A program made the position numbers and the translations under genes. A DNA stretch of 64,000 bases from Sporosarcina sp. Marseille-Q4063 (GTDB taxonomy: Bacteria > Bacillota > Bacilli > Bacillales_A > Planococcaceae): assembly GCF_018309085.1 (NCBI RefSeq), contig NZ_CP070502.1, positions 930,001 to 994,000 of the forward strand. Direction: 5' to 3'. Under the pieces are notes generated by a model. The model had not been told where the DNA came from, did no database searches, and saw only the letters and a program-made list of their open reading frames with translations. This document shows, piece by piece, positions 18,086 to 27,598 of the stretch; the first letter of the stretch is position 1; every line of letters begins with the position of its first letter.

Positions 18086-19072
18086 TTATTTTTCATATTC
18101 TTTTTCAAAATCAATCGTGCTTCTTACTGTATCAATAGGTCTTACCAACTTCTCAATTTGCTCGCGTTTTGGCTCTAAAAATGGCGGTAGTGAGAGGATT
18201 TCACCAAGAGTTTCGTATGGCTCATCCCCCATAAAGCCTGGACCATCTGTTGCAAATTCAAATAAGATTTGCGGCGCAACACGCGCATAAAGCGATCCAA
18301 AAAAGAAACGATCCACAAAGCCTGATGTTTGGAATCCGAAACTTTCTAGTCTGTTTGTCCATTCATCTAGCACATCACGATCTTCTACACGGAATGCCGC
18401 ATGGTGAACAGTGCCGTAACCTTGGCGAGCGACTGGCAATACTGTATTATGTTCAACAATTACTTGTGCGCCATTTCCACCCTTACCGCCTTCGAATAAA
18501 TGATAAGAATCCTCTTGTGCGATTTCATTAAAGACCATCACTTTTTCCAACACTTCCTTGAAATAATCAAATTCAGCAATGCGGACAAAAATGGGTCCTA
18601 AACCGGTAATCGCAAACTCGAGTGGAATCGGGCCATCTTGCCACGGCGTTCCTGATTCGACACCTTCGTTAAACTCATCCGAAATCAGTTGATATTGTTG
18701 ATCATCAAAATCAACAAAGGATAATGTCTTTTTGCCAAATTGTTCAGTAATGCCTGTATGCTTCACTTCCAATCGATCAAAACGTTTCACCCAATAATCA
18801 AGCGCGACATTCGTCGGAACACGGAATGATGTTTTTGAAATTTCATTTGTTCCGTGTACGCCTTTGGGGATATTCGGGAAATCGAAGAACGTCATATCTG
18901 TACCCGCACTTCCTTTGTCGTCAGCAAAGAATAAGTGATAGGTTTGAATGTCATCTTGGTTGACAGTTTTTTTTACTAAACGCATCCCCAGTACATATGT
19001 GAAAAACTCATAGTTTTTTTCTGCGCTGCTTGTAATGGCAGTTACATGGTGAATTCCTTTTAAATGGTTCAT
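18086..19072 (-). CDS. Ring-cleaving dioxygenase of the VOC superfamily (MhqO/MhqA-like)
   Basis: A 328-aa vicinal-oxygen-chelate protein with two modules. The opening LKGIHHVTAI supplies the first metal His, HHAAFRVED (about 224) the second and a Glu in ILFEFATDGPGF the third. It resembles B. subtilis MhqO/MhqA/MhqE, which act in resistance to hydroquinones and catechols. A MhqR-like MarR gene lies 33 bases upstream on the same strand, supporting quinone-stress control. AGGAGG precedes the ATG. Confidence 0.88.
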   Translation of the reverse strand: MNHLKGIHHVTAITSSAEKNYEFFTYVLGMRLVKKTVNQDDIQTYHLFFADDKGSAGTDMTFFDFPNIPKGVHGTNEISKTSFRVPTNVALDYWVKRFDRLEVKHTGITEQFGKKTLSFVDFDDQQYQLISDEFNEGVESGTPWQDGPIPLEFAITGLGPIFVRIAEFDYFKEVLEKVMVFNEIAQEDSYHLFEGGKGGNGAQVIVEHNTVLPVARQGYGTVHHAAFRVEDRDVLDEWTNRLESFGFQTSGFVDRFFFGSLYARVAPQILFEFATDGPGFMGDEPYETLGEILSLPPFLEPKREQIEKLVRPIDTVRSTIDFEKEYEK

Positions 19073-19105
19073 TTTATTGTCCTCCTAATTTTTTCAGTAA
19101 TTAAG

Positions 19106-19540
19106 TTAAAGGCTTTTTGCTCTATGCCCAATCCTTTTTAACATTTCGATTGTCTCGTTAATTTCATCGGCCTCTAATTGATCAAAAACTTTTTCCATAA
19201 TGAGTTTATGCTCCGGAAATATTCGATTCATTAAATCCATACCGCTATCGGTTAGTGCTGCATAGGTTACGCGTCGATCCTTTGGACAGGCTTTACGAAT
19301 CACATAGTTCTTATTCACGAGCTTATCCACGACATAGGTGATACTGCCGCTTGTTAGAAGCACCTTTTTTCCAATCATTTGTGTCGGCTGATCACCTTTG
19401 TGATACAACAACTCTATAACAGAGAATTCTGTTGGGTTTAGTCCATAATTTGAAACATCTTTACGAATGACTTCTTGAATTGCTTGGGAGGTACGAAGTA
19501 TGACAGTAACAGCTTTTAATTCATCTGTGGCGATCTTCAT
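19106..19540 (-). CDS. MarR family regulator (MhqR-like)
   Basis: A 144-aa winged-helix MarR protein. The recognition region GKKVLLTSGSITYVVDKLVNK and the wing KACPKDRRVTYAALTDSG closely follow MhqR-type regulators. ATG at 19540 has TAGGAG 8 bases upstream; an in-frame GTG at 19549 overlaps that site. It is probably co-transcribed with the dioxygenase and represses it until quinone-type electrophiles are present. Confidence 0.88.
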   Translation of the reverse strand: MKIATDELKAVTVILRTSQAIQEVIRKDVSNYGLNPTEFSVIELLYHKGDQPTQMIGKKVLLTSGSITYVVDKLVNKNYVIRKACPKDRRVTYAALTDSGMDLMNRIFPEHKLIMEKVFDQLEADEINETIEMLKRIGHRAKSL

Positions 19541-19560
19541 TGTTTTCACTCCTAAACTAG

Positions 19561-19586
19561 TTTGAATTCAAGTATCTTTAATTCAA
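19561..19586. promoter_or_regulatory. Probable MarR operator
   Basis: Palindrome TTGAATTCAA (19562-19571) followed at about one helical turn by TTTAATTCAAG, directly upstream of the MarR gene. MhqR-type operators are AT-rich palindromes of this sort. Assignment is by position. Confidence 0.5.
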
Positions 19587-19649
19587 GGTAAATATAACAT
19601 GAAATGAATTACTTTGTCAATCGTCGTGTTTAGCACTCCCGAAACAATT

Positions 19650-19683
19650 AAAAAAAGAGACTTTAGCAAATGCCAAAATCTCT
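19650..19683 (-). terminator. Intrinsic terminator
   Basis: AGAGATTTTGGC / GCTAAAGTCTCT stem followed by T7 on the minus strand, just after the GyrI-like gene. Confidence 0.85.
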
Positions 19684-19706
19684 ACCTTTTATTTCGATTT
19701 TATCAA

Positions 19707-20120
19707 TCATTCAATCGGGAGCCAAACTTCGATAATCAGTTCGTTTTCGGGATGAGTGTATCGTTCAATGGCATAACCATCGCGCATACGGTAATTTATT
19801 AGCTCCAATAGTTTGTTAAATATTGTTGGAATTGCAGGGATTCCGCCTTCTACTGGGGCAACTATATATTTTCCAGCAGAAATGATTACCTCTTCTGTAC
19901 CAGTCAACTTTTCTGCGTGATGAGATTTTATTCCCGCGATATAGTGGATTATTCCCCCTTCCATGGATAAGCACACGCCGAATGATTCATCTGCGACAAT
20001 GCCCTTTTCTGCAATCTTTGAGTTCAAAAAATTCCATTTACCTGGAATTTTTTCGAGTGGTCCTTGTAGACCGTATCCTGTTACAGCAAATTCTTTTACC
20101 TCAATGATTCGAGTTTCCAT
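19707..20120 (-). CDS. GyrI-like small-molecule-binding domain protein
   Basis: A 137-aa stand-alone effector-binding domain (AraC_E_bind/GyrI-like fold), with no DNA-binding part. Typical features are the alternating strands, the ISAGKYIVAPVEGG segment and the C-terminal ENELIIEVWLPIE. TAGGAG precedes the ATG. Such proteins bind or hydrolyse amphipathic compounds, and some act as stand-alone sensors. It is monocistronic with its own terminator. Confidence 0.8.
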   Translation of the reverse strand: METRIIEVKEFAVTGYGLQGPLEKIPGKWNFLNSKIAEKGIVADESFGVCLSMEGGIIHYIAGIKSHHAEKLTGTEEVIISAGKYIVAPVEGGIPAIPTIFNKLLELINYRMRDGYAIERYTHPENELIIEVWLPIE

Positions 20121-20250
20121 AACAATCTTCTCCTACATAAATTTTGATGTATCAATGGTCTGAACGCTTAATTCCCGTCTTACTTTCATTTATAATAGCA
20201 TATTTTCAGACAATTTAGTTGGGAGGATATAAATTAAGAATAAAGATGCA

Positions 20251-20287
20251 AAGAAGTCCACCATAACAAAATTTTGGCGGACTTCAT
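20251..20287 (-). terminator. Intrinsic terminator
   Basis: GAAGTCCGCCA / TGGTGGACTTC stem followed by a short T-rich stretch. It ends the lipoprotein gene at 20339. Confidence 0.75.
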
Positions 20288-20338
20288 GATTTCTTGAATC
20301 TATATTAAACAAGCATAATAATTTCCAGCTTACTGTTA

Positions 20339-20923
20339 TCATTCCTCTAAAGCATCAGGATAAATAACACTGTCAAAAACTTCGCCAGTTGCATGATCTT
20401 TGTAATCGACTTCAACCTTTACCTTATTTGGCTCTGCACCATCAAATACTTGATAGTACATACCAGACATAGCCAAGCCCAATGCAGCAAAACCATCAAA
20501 ACTATTCTCAAAAGCTTCTTTATCGACTATGAGTGTAAATTTCGAAAACGATTTATTGTACTTTACATCTTGAATGGATTGAAAATCTTCATCGATTTTC
20601 AATTCATCAGCATAACTTATCAAATTGTCAGCCATATCAGCCATCATTTCTTTATGCTTCGACTTCGGCATCTTGTAAGTTAATGAGCCATCGCTGTTTT
20701 TTGTGACATCAGTTACCCCTTCATTTTTTGCGTTTTCAATTGCTTTATCAATATCCTCACCTTCAAAAAACGATGCAGGTAATGTGACTTCGACATTTAC
20801 AATTCCTTTATCGACCGCAACTTTTTCGCCAGACTCATCCTTCGAGTCTTTTTCACTATCCGACGAACAAGCAACTAAGAATACCAACATTAGCGCAGAT
20901 ACTAAAATACCAAACTTCTTCAT
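20339..20923 (-). CDS. Lipoprotein of unknown function
   Basis: A 194-aa lipoprotein with a signal peptide and lipobox LVAC (Cys about residue 19), an acidic Ser/Lys/Asp linker, then a ~150-residue soluble domain opening with IVNVEVTLPASFFEG. That opening occurs in a Firmicute lipoprotein family of unknown role. AGGAGG precedes the ATG. It lies 42 bases downstream of another lipoprotein gene on the same strand and may share its transcript. Confidence 0.8.
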   Translation of the reverse strand: MKKFGILVSALMLVFLVACSSDSEKDSKDESGEKVAVDKGIVNVEVTLPASFFEGEDIDKAIENAKNEGVTDVTKNSDGSLTYKMPKSKHKEMMADMADNLISYADELKIDEDFQSIQDVKYNKSFSKFTLIVDKEAFENSFDGFAALGLAMSGMYYQVFDGAEPNKVKVEVDYKDHATGEVFDSVIYPDALEE

Positions 20924-20965
20924 TAAAAAACCTCCTGAATTTTTGAATCATTCTTCCACATAATT

Positions 20966-21622
20966 TTATTTCACCAAGAAGAATACAGGCGACCCTTCAC
21001 TTGAATCGTACGAAACTTTGAAATCATCATCGATTTTAACCTGGTTATAAATATAGCCTTCACCTGTTCCGCCACTAAAAAGTTCCTTATCTAGTTCATT
21101 TGGTATCACAGCTGAATTTAATTCATACACTTCACCTTCATCTGAAACAAAATTGAAATTAAACGAGGAGAAAAATAAACTATCATCGTCCGTTTCTGAA
21201 TCCTTTAGGAACCCTTTAACTTTTACGAGCGCATATTCATAACCTTCTTCAGCTGACTCATTATATGGATTTTCTTTTTCAATAATGGACCAAGCATCGT
21301 CCCCACGGATAACTTCTAATAAAGTTAGTTCAAGTGATGAAGGATACGAATTAAAGCTGTCATCGTAAATATTTTCTTTTACAGTAATCGTATCTCCGAA
21401 TGGCAATGGATTTGACCGTGTACCAACGGATTTCACTTTTTCCTCTTCCTGTTCCGTTTCCTCGACACCATTTTCGTCTTCCCCTGCATCTTCTTCGCTT
21501 ACTGAATCTACACCCTTATCTGAAGCTGACGATACTTCGCGATTATTCTTTTCATCAATGTCGCCACACCCTCCCAACATCAATAAAGTTACAACACCTA
21601 AAATATACAAAATCTGTTTCAA
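20966..21622 (-). CDS. Lipoprotein, DUF4352-like
   Basis: A 218-aa lipoprotein with lipobox LGGC (Cys about residue 19), a long Glu/Asp/Ser-rich linker (to about 68), then a beta-rich domain starting SNPLPFGDTITV, a pattern seen in DUF4352/immunoprotective extracellular domains. TTG start with GGAGGGG at 7 bases. The ligand is unknown. Confidence 0.78.
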   Translation of the reverse strand: MKQILYILGVVTLLMLGGCGDIDEKNNREVSSASDKGVDSVSEEDAGEDENGVEETEQEEEKVKSVGTRSNPLPFGDTITVKENIYDDSFNSYPSSLELTLLEVIRGDDAWSIIEKENPYNESAEEGYEYALVKVKGFLKDSETDDDSLFFSSFNFNFVSDEGEVYELNSAVIPNELDKELFSGGTGEGYIYNQVKIDDDFKVSYDSSEGSPVFFLVK

Positions 21623-21788
21623 TTAAAACCCCTCCATAACTTTTCTTTATACCTTCTGCTTTATTGTAAACAAAGATTAAAAGAGACCTTCGTGTATATC
21701 CATAAAGGTCATCATTTATTTTTAATCCAGTCAATTATTTATCTCATGGTATACTAAAGTAAACATTCTGAAAGAGAGTTGATCAAGC

Positions 21789-22229
21789 ATGAATACACAA
21801 ATTACGACAAAAATGAAAATCTTAAAGCCGGCAAATGAAATATTCGAAGCGATTGTAGACCCTGAAAAAATGGCTAATTATTGGTTTTCATCGGGAACAG
21901 GAAGAGTAGAACAAGGAAAAACGATTACTTGGAGATATGATGAATACAATGCAGAAGGTATAATTTATGTATCAGAAGTCGTTGAAAATGAAAAAATCGT
22001 TTTCTCGTGGGGTGGAGAAGGTCAAGAAACCGTAGTAATAATTACTTTAGAAAAGTTGGATAAATCAACAACGATAATCAAGGTAATTGAATCTGGGTTA
22101 CAAGAAAATGACCCAGACATCGTAAACAAAATGCTTGGTCAAAAAGAAGGATGGGTTTACATGTTGACTTGTTTGAAGGGGTATTTGGAAAATGGCGTAA
22201 ACAATTTGAGGGCTTCGCTGGTTCATTAA
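21789..22229 (+). CDS. SRPBCC/AHSA1-domain protein
   Basis: A 146-aa START-like (SRPBCC) protein. The opening with PANEIFEAIVDPEKMANYWF and the later IVFSWGGEG and KEGWVYMLTCLKGYLE segments are typical of Aha1-domain (AHSA1) proteins, which form a hydrophobic ligand cavity. The ligand is unknown. AAGAGAG precedes the ATG, and a terminator follows directly. Confidence 0.85.
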   Translation: MNTQITTKMKILKPANEIFEAIVDPEKMANYWFSSGTGRVEQGKTITWRYDEYNAEGIIYVSEVVENEKIVFSWGGEGQETVVIITLEKLDKSTTIIKVIESGLQENDPDIVNKMLGQKEGWVYMLTCLKGYLENGVNNLRASLVH

Positions 22230-22240
22230 GCAATGAATAC

Positions 22241-22274
22241 AAAAAACACGTTTCAGACATTGAACGTGTTTTTT
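22241..22274 (+). terminator. Intrinsic terminator
   Basis: AAAACACGTT / AACGTGTTTT stem with A- and T-tracts. Confidence 0.85.
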
Positions 22275-22300
22275 AATGTCCTGATTCAGTTAATGGTCAT

Positions 22301-22621
22301 TTAACTACAACCGCAATGACCAAATGGGCCAATCGGAATCGCACATGAATTACATATTAACATTCTTTTCTTTTTCTTATCCGCCAGTCGCTGTTCATTT
22401 TCTTTCTTCTCTCGAAGATTTGCAGAAGCTATAAATCTGTCGGCTTTATCCTTAGTAAAGAAAAAACTTACACCGTAAATCACCCGTATTGGCTCTGCAT
22501 GATTATCCAACCTGATATTTAGCTGACTTTTACTTACATACTTAACTACGGTACCCATACGAACTTCTTTATTCTTCACTACAAATACCTGATCCCCAAT
22601 CCCAACGTCGTTTCCCCTCAT
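22301..22621 (-). CDS. Hypothetical protein with C-terminal cysteine cluster
   Basis: A 106-aa protein. Residues 1-45 look like a small beta-barrel (VGIGDQVFVVK...). A Lys/Glu-rich helix follows (about 62-86), and the last 19 residues contain CNSC...HCGC, a likely metal site. GGGGAGG precedes the ATG. No family is recognised. It may be co-transcribed with the two orphan genes upstream. Confidence 0.65.
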   Translation of the reverse strand: MRGNDVGIGDQVFVVKNKEVRMGTVVKYVSKSQLNIRLDNHAEPIRVIYGVSFFFTKDKADRFIASANLREKKENEQRLADKKKKRMLICNSCAIPIGPFGHCGCS

Positions 22622-22719
22622 ATACCTCCCCTTTCGAAAGCTTTTACTGTTATTTCCGTGTAAAGTAATTCTTCCATACTATGATTTGTATGAAATTAAA
22701 ATGCCACACACCTTTGAAT

Positions 22720-23217
22720 TCACCGCGTGTGATTTATCGCTTTGCAAATTTCTACAAGCTTATCAACGTCTTCTTTACTTCCTATTTTAACGTCGGGTGG
22801 CTCTTTATAATTTCCCGTCTCAAAACCTAATTTTTGAAGTTCCATCTTCGTTATTTTGTTGTTGAAAATGACAACATGTATATAGTCTTTATTTCTTCTG
22901 GGGGCTGCTGATAATAGTCGTTTTTTGGGTTTATTAGAATAATAGTAAATAAGTACACCATATCCTCTTTTCGGTGATGGAGCTTCGCCGATAAGTTCTG
23001 CTAGGTTGTTTTCCAATAATCTTCTCTCCAAATACGCCATTAGTATTTCAGAGTTTTTAGCCGCTTGGTAGATCTTTTTGGTTTCGGACGAATTCCAGGT
23101 CACATTGTATAATATAATTCTCACCTCCTCACTCCTGCGTACAACAGGTCGAAATTTTCTGGATATCCCTACATCTAGGATAGCTACTACACCCATAAAA
23201 GCTTCCGTACTTTCCAT
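22720..23217 (-). CDS. Hypothetical protein of an orphan gene pair
   Basis: A 165-aa soluble protein, basic in the middle (NKPKKRLLSAAPRRNKDYIHVV) with strand-rich predicted structure. No signal peptide or recognised motif. GGGG lies before the ATG. It starts 13 bases after the stop of the zinc-binding gene upstream, so the two form an operon. Not recognised. Confidence 0.6.
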   Translation of the reverse strand: MESTEAFMGVVAILDVGISRKFRPVVRRSEEVRIILYNVTWNSSETKKIYQAAKNSEILMAYLERRLLENNLAELIGEAPSPKRGYGVLIYYYSNKPKKRLLSAAPRRNKDYIHVVIFNNKITKMELQKLGFETGNYKEPPDVKIGSKEDVDKLVEICKAINHTR

Positions 23218-23230
23218 TTTTCACCCCATC

Positions 23231-24100
23231 TCAACCCAACCGATACTGATCCAATGCAATCTGTGCTGCTACAGCGGACATGTCCTTATTATTCACCTTG
23301 AAATCAGTCCCTGCATGAATTACTAGTTCTAATCTTTTGCTTCTGGTGCTTTTACGAATATCACCTATTCCAGTGAATTGAACTATATCTTGATCTAAAA
23401 CTTGATTAATAGCCCAAAATTTATTCAAGTAGCTACTATTAAACGGGTCTGCAGTAAAAGACTCTTCAAAGACGACTGTTATCACTTGGTCATTATTTTT
23501 CACTACAATCTCCGCAACATTTCCAGCTTCAATACTGGATGCTATATTCCCCATGACCAATCGAATTTGACCTATATCCGATTCAAATATTTCATCGACG
23601 TACCTTTTGGATAAGTTTCTTCTGCGAAAGATCAAATTATCCTCATAAAGCTTACTGTCGAATAAAACCAATTGTTCACCTTTTACTTGTTCTTTGCGCG
23701 TAGTGATAGACTGCGCCTTAGGCCTATGTCTATTTCTTGAAATTCGTATCGCTTCTCGTTCTTCTTCAGATAAATTCATTTGTGTATACGCATCATGTAA
23801 AGCTTTTTGGCGTCTGTTATAAGAGATTTCGGTACTTACTATGTCCGTGACATTTCTACCCAAATTAACAGGAATTCTATCAAAATGGTACGGACATTTT
23901 TTTGAGTGTTGATCATATTTCCATGTTCTGAAGTGTGGGTATCTCCCGCCACTAAAACTGACTCTTGCTGTACAATTTTCTGTCGGACAAAATAATTTCC
24001 GTTTTAACTTTTGTGTATAGACATGAGTTGTCATTTCACCAAGATGAATTTTCTTTTCATTACCATCGTTGTTCCTATAGAAAGCACTCATTATCCTCAT
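23231..24100 (-). CDS. Hypothetical protein with N-terminal CoiA-like zinc motif
   Basis: A 289-aa protein. Residues 37-73 contain CPTENC...HFRTW...HSKKCPYH, a Cys/His set like the zinc region at the start of CoiA-type competence/nuclease proteins (inferred from pattern). The rest (about 150-289) is a mixed alpha/beta domain without an obvious nuclease triad. GAAAGGGG precedes the ATG. It pairs with the next gene (13-base gap). It may belong to an accessory or defence-type module. Function unknown. Confidence 0.6.
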   Translation of the reverse strand: MRIMSAFYRNNDGNEKKIHLGEMTTHVYTQKLKRKLFCPTENCTARVSFSGGRYPHFRTWKYDQHSKKCPYHFDRIPVNLGRNVTDIVSTEISYNRRQKALHDAYTQMNLSEEEREAIRISRNRHRPKAQSITTRKEQVKGEQLVLFDSKLYEDNLIFRRRNLSKRYVDEIFESDIGQIRLVMGNIASSIEAGNVAEIVVKNNDQVITVVFEESFTADPFNSSYLNKFWAINQVLDQDIVQFTGIGDIRKSTRSKRLELVIHAGTDFKVNNKDMSAVAAQIALDQYRLG

Positions 24101-24288
24101 GGAACACTGCCCCTTTCTTCAATCAAAAATGTTGATAAGAAAGCCATATTGACCAGTTCACGGAATTGTCTTTATAATCTCATTTTACCACAACATGGAA
24201 GTACTTTGGTATATAATTGAGATGAAAACTTTATAGTAGTAGGCAGGTATCTCGGAAAGGATTGGAGATAGAAAGGGACGGAATTTGA

Positions 24289-24555
24289 ATGGTTGAAAAA
24301 ACACAAACCAATAGTAATTCTGTAATTTCAATAACTCTTGGTATCTTGTCTATTTTAATTCCAATGATTGGTATAATTCTGGGGGTTATCTGGTTTGTTT
24401 TTGCAAGAATAGCGTTAAAAGAGATTCGCAATACAAATGATAATGGCAGGGGATTAGCGACGGCGGGATTAATTTGCAGTGTGGTTGGCGTCGTTCCTCA
24501 ACTATTCCGGGTGTTAGGTTTTGCTTTATTTTTTTGTTTCATTTTGATTCTTTAA
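24289..24555 (+). CDS. DUF4190 membrane protein
   Basis: An 88-aa protein with two membrane segments (about 12-40 and 58-86) joined by the loop RIALKEIRNTNDNGRGLATAGLI in parts, which is the DUF4190 pattern. GAAAGGGACGG lies upstream of the ATG. Monocistronic, with a terminator shared by the convergent stress gene. No known function. Confidence 0.8.
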   Translation: MVEKTQTNSNSVISITLGILSILIPMIGIILGVIWFVFARIALKEIRNTNDNGRGLATAGLICSVVGVVPQLFRVLGFALFFCFILIL

Positions 24556-24560
24556 AATCA

Positions 24561-24594
24561 AAAAGGAACACCCGAAATTTCGGATGTTCCCTTT
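24561..24594. terminator. Bidirectional terminator
   Basis: AAAGGAACACCCGAAA / TTTCGGATGTTCCCTTT stem between convergent genes. Confidence 0.85.
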
Positions 24595-24604
24595 ATAATA
24601 CCTA

Positions 24605-25516
24605 TCAGAGTCGGTCACGGTCTGTCAGGGGGTCGTACTGCGTACGCTCCTTTTCCAATGTGTCTTCTACATCTCTATCTATTGGATTCACAAAATCTTC
24701 ATCGCTTCGATCAACATCCGCCTCTTCACGACGTACGGTTTCACTTACCATTTCAGTATCTTGAACCTCGCGTTTACTAACAACGATTTCCTCGTTCACT
24801 ACCGGGCGTTTTGTTACTTCCACTTGTTCTTCCATGACTGGAATGTGAATGTTTTCACCATCGTCGAAAACTTCGCCTGCAGCTGTCTCGTCGTACACCG
24901 CATTTCTTTCAATATCTACTTCCTCACGTGACACGGGCACTTCCACTGACTGCACTTCTTCGACGACATGTTTGCCGACATTCACCTCTCCCGTTTGCAC
25001 ACGTTCTTTATCTACATTCAATCTTTCTTCATGCAATCGAAGGCTTCCTTCGTGCTCGGCATCGATATTCGGGCTAGCATGATTTACAGATGCGGTTGCG
25101 CCTAAATCTTCTGTTGTCAGGTTCGATCCCAGATTCGGATCGGAATAGTTATTCATAAACTCCGATTGTCTATCGTAGGTCGTTCTGCCGTACTCATGGT
25201 CAACATACAACAGGATTCTTCCATTCTTCACCTCACCGTAATAACGGTCGGATTCTTCTTCCGTGAGTCCCATATCGTTGAATGCTGCCCTCACCGGTTC
25301 ATCGCCGCTAATGAAGGCTATAAATTTATCTAACCAATTACCGTCTGGTGACTCAAAGTCGACATCTGTTTGTCCGCGAACAATTGAAAGTGATTCTTCA
25401 TCATTTGTGACAACGTAAATATCTTCTTCTGAATAACCTTCAACTTTCAACTCATCAATTTTATTTAAAACCTCGTATTCTGTTTGGAATGTACCTACAA
25501 ATCTTTTATCTGCCAT
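24605..25516 (-). CDS. YflT/YsnF-type general stress protein (DUF2382)
   Basis: A 303-aa protein with two parts. The N-terminal ~100 residues form the general stress protein 17M/YflT-like domain (FVGTFQTEYEVLNKI...GYSEEDIYVV). The C-terminal region (about 150-280) is the YsnF/AvaK DUF2382 domain, with charged repeats such as RLHEERLNV and VSREEVDIERN. It is very acidic. ATG at 25516 follows AGGAGG. Relatives are sigma-B or stress genes in Bacillales. Biochemical role unknown. Confidence 0.88.
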   Translation of the reverse strand: MADKRFVGTFQTEYEVLNKIDELKVEGYSEEDIYVVTNDEESLSIVRGQTDVDFESPDGNWLDKFIAFISGDEPVRAAFNDMGLTEEESDRYYGEVKNGRILLYVDHEYGRTTYDRQSEFMNNYSDPNLGSNLTTEDLGATASVNHASPNIDAEHEGSLRLHEERLNVDKERVQTGEVNVGKHVVEEVQSVEVPVSREEVDIERNAVYDETAAGEVFDDGENIHIPVMEEQVEVTKRPVVNEEIVVSKREVQDTEMVSETVRREEADVDRSDEDFVNPIDRDVEDTLEKERTQYDPLTDRDRL

Positions 25517-25593
25517 GTTGATATTTCCTCCTAGAATTTTAGTAGTTTTGTTGCTTAGAAGTAAAATACCCGAGTTGCAAAAATCAAAACACA

Positions 25594-25623
25594 AAGGGAC
25601 CCCCAACAATTGGAAGGTCCCCT
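25594..25623 (-). terminator. Intrinsic terminator of selO
   Basis: GGGGACC-TTCC / GG-GGGTCCC stem followed by TTTG on the minus strand, 14 bases after the selO stop. Confidence 0.75.
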
Positions 25624-25636
25624 TCTATTACCGAAA

Positions 25637-27109
25637 TCACGTTCCACAAAAAGTTTGATATAGACCGGCTGATTCAGGTAGCGTTGTATATTTTTCTTGT
25701 TCAGAAGTATGCGCACAAGGTTTCGAAAGTACATTTAAAAGTTGTTGCATCACACTATAATCGCCTTGTTCAACCGCAGCTTCCAATGCTTCTTCGACCC
25801 GATGGTTTCTTGGAATGACTGCTGGATTGTTGTCCTTCATTAATTGATGAGAAGATTCTTTCGATTCCTGCTGCCTTTCTAATCTGGCCTGCCACAATCC
25901 ATGCCATTCAGTAAATTCCGGCGTGCCAAACATTTTATTTTCATTCAATTTATTAAAAGTTAATGCACGGAACGTATTGGTGTAATCCGATTGATGTTTT
26001 TTCATTAGCGTAAGCAAATCTGCAATCAGCGTTGCATCATCTTTCTCTTCATTAATTAAACCCAGTTTAGCCCTCATACCTGAAAGCCAATTCGACTGAT
26101 ATCGATCAGGAAATTCTGAAATTGCATCTTGCGCTAATTTGATAGCCTCAGACTCATCTTTATGTAAAAGCGGGATGAGCGTTTCAGCTAAACGGGCGAG
26201 ATTCCATCCGGCAATTGATGGTTGATTCCCAAAAGCGTAACGACCTTGAATGTCGATTGAACTGAAGACGGTCGCTGGGTCGTACGTGTCCATGAAAGCG
26301 CAAGGACCGTAATCGATTGTTTCTCCGCAAATGGTCATATTGTCAGTATTCATGACCCCGTGAATGAACCCAACCAGTTGCCACTTGGCGATTAACGCGG
26401 CCTGTCGAATAATTACCGCTTGAAGAAATGAAAGATAACGATTCTCGTCGGATTCAATTTCTGGGTAATGGCGCTTTATCGCATAGTCGGCCAATTGCTG
26501 GAGATCATCGAACGTCCCCCATTGTGCAGCGTACTGAAATGTACCAACACGCAAATGGCTCTTTGCAACGCGCGTCAATATAGCGCCGGCCAACATTGTT
26601 TCACGATATATGGTTTCACCGGTTGTAACTACGGCTAGACTGCGGGTCGTCGGAATACCAAGTGCATGCATGGCTTCACTGATAATATACTCACGTAGCA
26701 TCGGACCAATTCCCGCTCGTCCATCGCCTCCGCGGGAATACTGCGTTCGCCCAGATCCTTTAAGTTGAATATCAAATCGCTCGCCTGACGGAGTGATTTG
26801 TTCCCCAATAAGCATTGCGCGGCCGTCCCCCAACATCGTAAAATTTCCAAATTGATGTCCCGCGTATGCTTGTGCAAGCGGTGATGCACCTTCTGGGACA
26901 GTGTTACCGGCAAATATCGCAATTCCTTCTTCACTTTTTAACGCATTAGCACTTAATCCAAGCTTTGATGCCAAGGATTCATTGAAGATAATTAACTCCG
27001 GTGCCTCTACTGGATTTGGATCCATTTTAGTAAAAAAGATTTCAGGCAGATGGACATAACTGTTGTCTAAGTTCCATCCTGCTTCTTCTATTTCTATTTT
27101 ATTTGTCAT
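25637..27109 (-). CDS. selO: Protein adenylyltransferase SelO (YdiU/UPF0061)
   Basis: A pseudokinase-fold enzyme that transfers AMP to Ser/Thr/Tyr of target proteins in redox control. Length (490 aa) is normal for the bacterial family. Visible motifs are [37 protein letters not shown], the catalytic-loop HGVMNTDN and the metal DYGPCAFMD. Cys is third from the C-terminus (CGT), the position of selenocysteine in animal SelO. ATG at 27109 has AGGAG at 6 bases; another ATG at 27115 overlaps the ribosome site. Confidence 0.93.
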   Translation of the reverse strand: MTNKIEIEEAGWNLDNSYVHLPEIFFTKMDPNPVEAPELIIFNESLASKLGLSANALKSEEGIAIFAGNTVPEGASPLAQAYAGHQFGNFTMLGDGRAMLIGEQITPSGERFDIQLKGSGRTQYSRGGDGRAGIGPMLREYIISEAMHALGIPTTRSLAVVTTGETIYRETMLAGAILTRVAKSHLRVGTFQYAAQWGTFDDLQQLADYAIKRHYPEIESDENRYLSFLQAVIIRQAALIAKWQLVGFIHGVMNTDNMTICGETIDYGPCAFMDTYDPATVFSSIDIQGRYAFGNQPSIAGWNLARLAETLIPLLHKDESEAIKLAQDAISEFPDRYQSNWLSGMRAKLGLINEEKDDATLIADLLTLMKKHQSDYTNTFRALTFNKLNENKMFGTPEFTEWHGLWQARLERQQESKESSHQLMKDNNPAVIPRNHRVEEALEAAVEQGDYSVMQQLLNVLSKPCAHTSEQEKYTTLPESAGLYQTFCGT

Positions 27110-27260
27110 GTTCATCTCCTAGAATTATTTATTTTCAGCCTATAATAAGTCTCTACTTTTCAGAATTGATTATACGCACATCCCATTTCGATATCGAATC
27201 ATCTGCGTTTGGAGTAAATGAAACATTTCAGGAAATACTACGAAAAAAGGAGGAGAAAAA

Positions 27261-27533
27261 ATGGCGAAAAACAATAAAATATTAGTTCCCGAAGCGCGGA
27301 AAGCGTTGGATAAACTGAAAGCGGATGTCATGCGCCAACATGGATACAATGTAAATACGAACAATCCTGACGATGTGAAATTCGAAATTGCAGACGAACT
27401 TGGTATTCCTTTAACAAAAGGATACAACGGAAAGATTACCGCTGAAAATGCAGGTAAAATCGGAGGGCCTATCGGTGGAAATATGGTAAAAGAGATGGTT
27501 CGGATGGCGCAGGAACAAATGTTGAAGAAGTGA
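27261..27533 (+). CDS. Alpha/beta-type small acid-soluble spore protein
   Basis: A 90-aa DNA-binding spore protein that protects DNA in dormant spores. It carries the two family signatures: KFEIADELGI, containing the GPR protease cleavage region (FEIA), and the C-terminal GKITAENAGKIGGPIGGNMVK in parts. The extended N-terminus (about 20 residues) is longer than SspA/SspB. AAGGAGG lies before the ATG. Expression in the forespore (sigma-G) is expected from the family. This is direct evidence that the organism sporulates. Confidence 0.93.
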   Translation: MAKNNKILVPEARKALDKLKADVMRQHGYNVNTNNPDDVKFEIADELGIPLTKGYNGKITAENAGKIGGPIGGNMVKEMVRMAQEQMLKK

Positions 27534-27598
27534 ATGTCAGCGCGATGATGAAAGAGCTGCCAGGTTATTGCCCCCTGGCACTCCTTTGATAATTTTGG

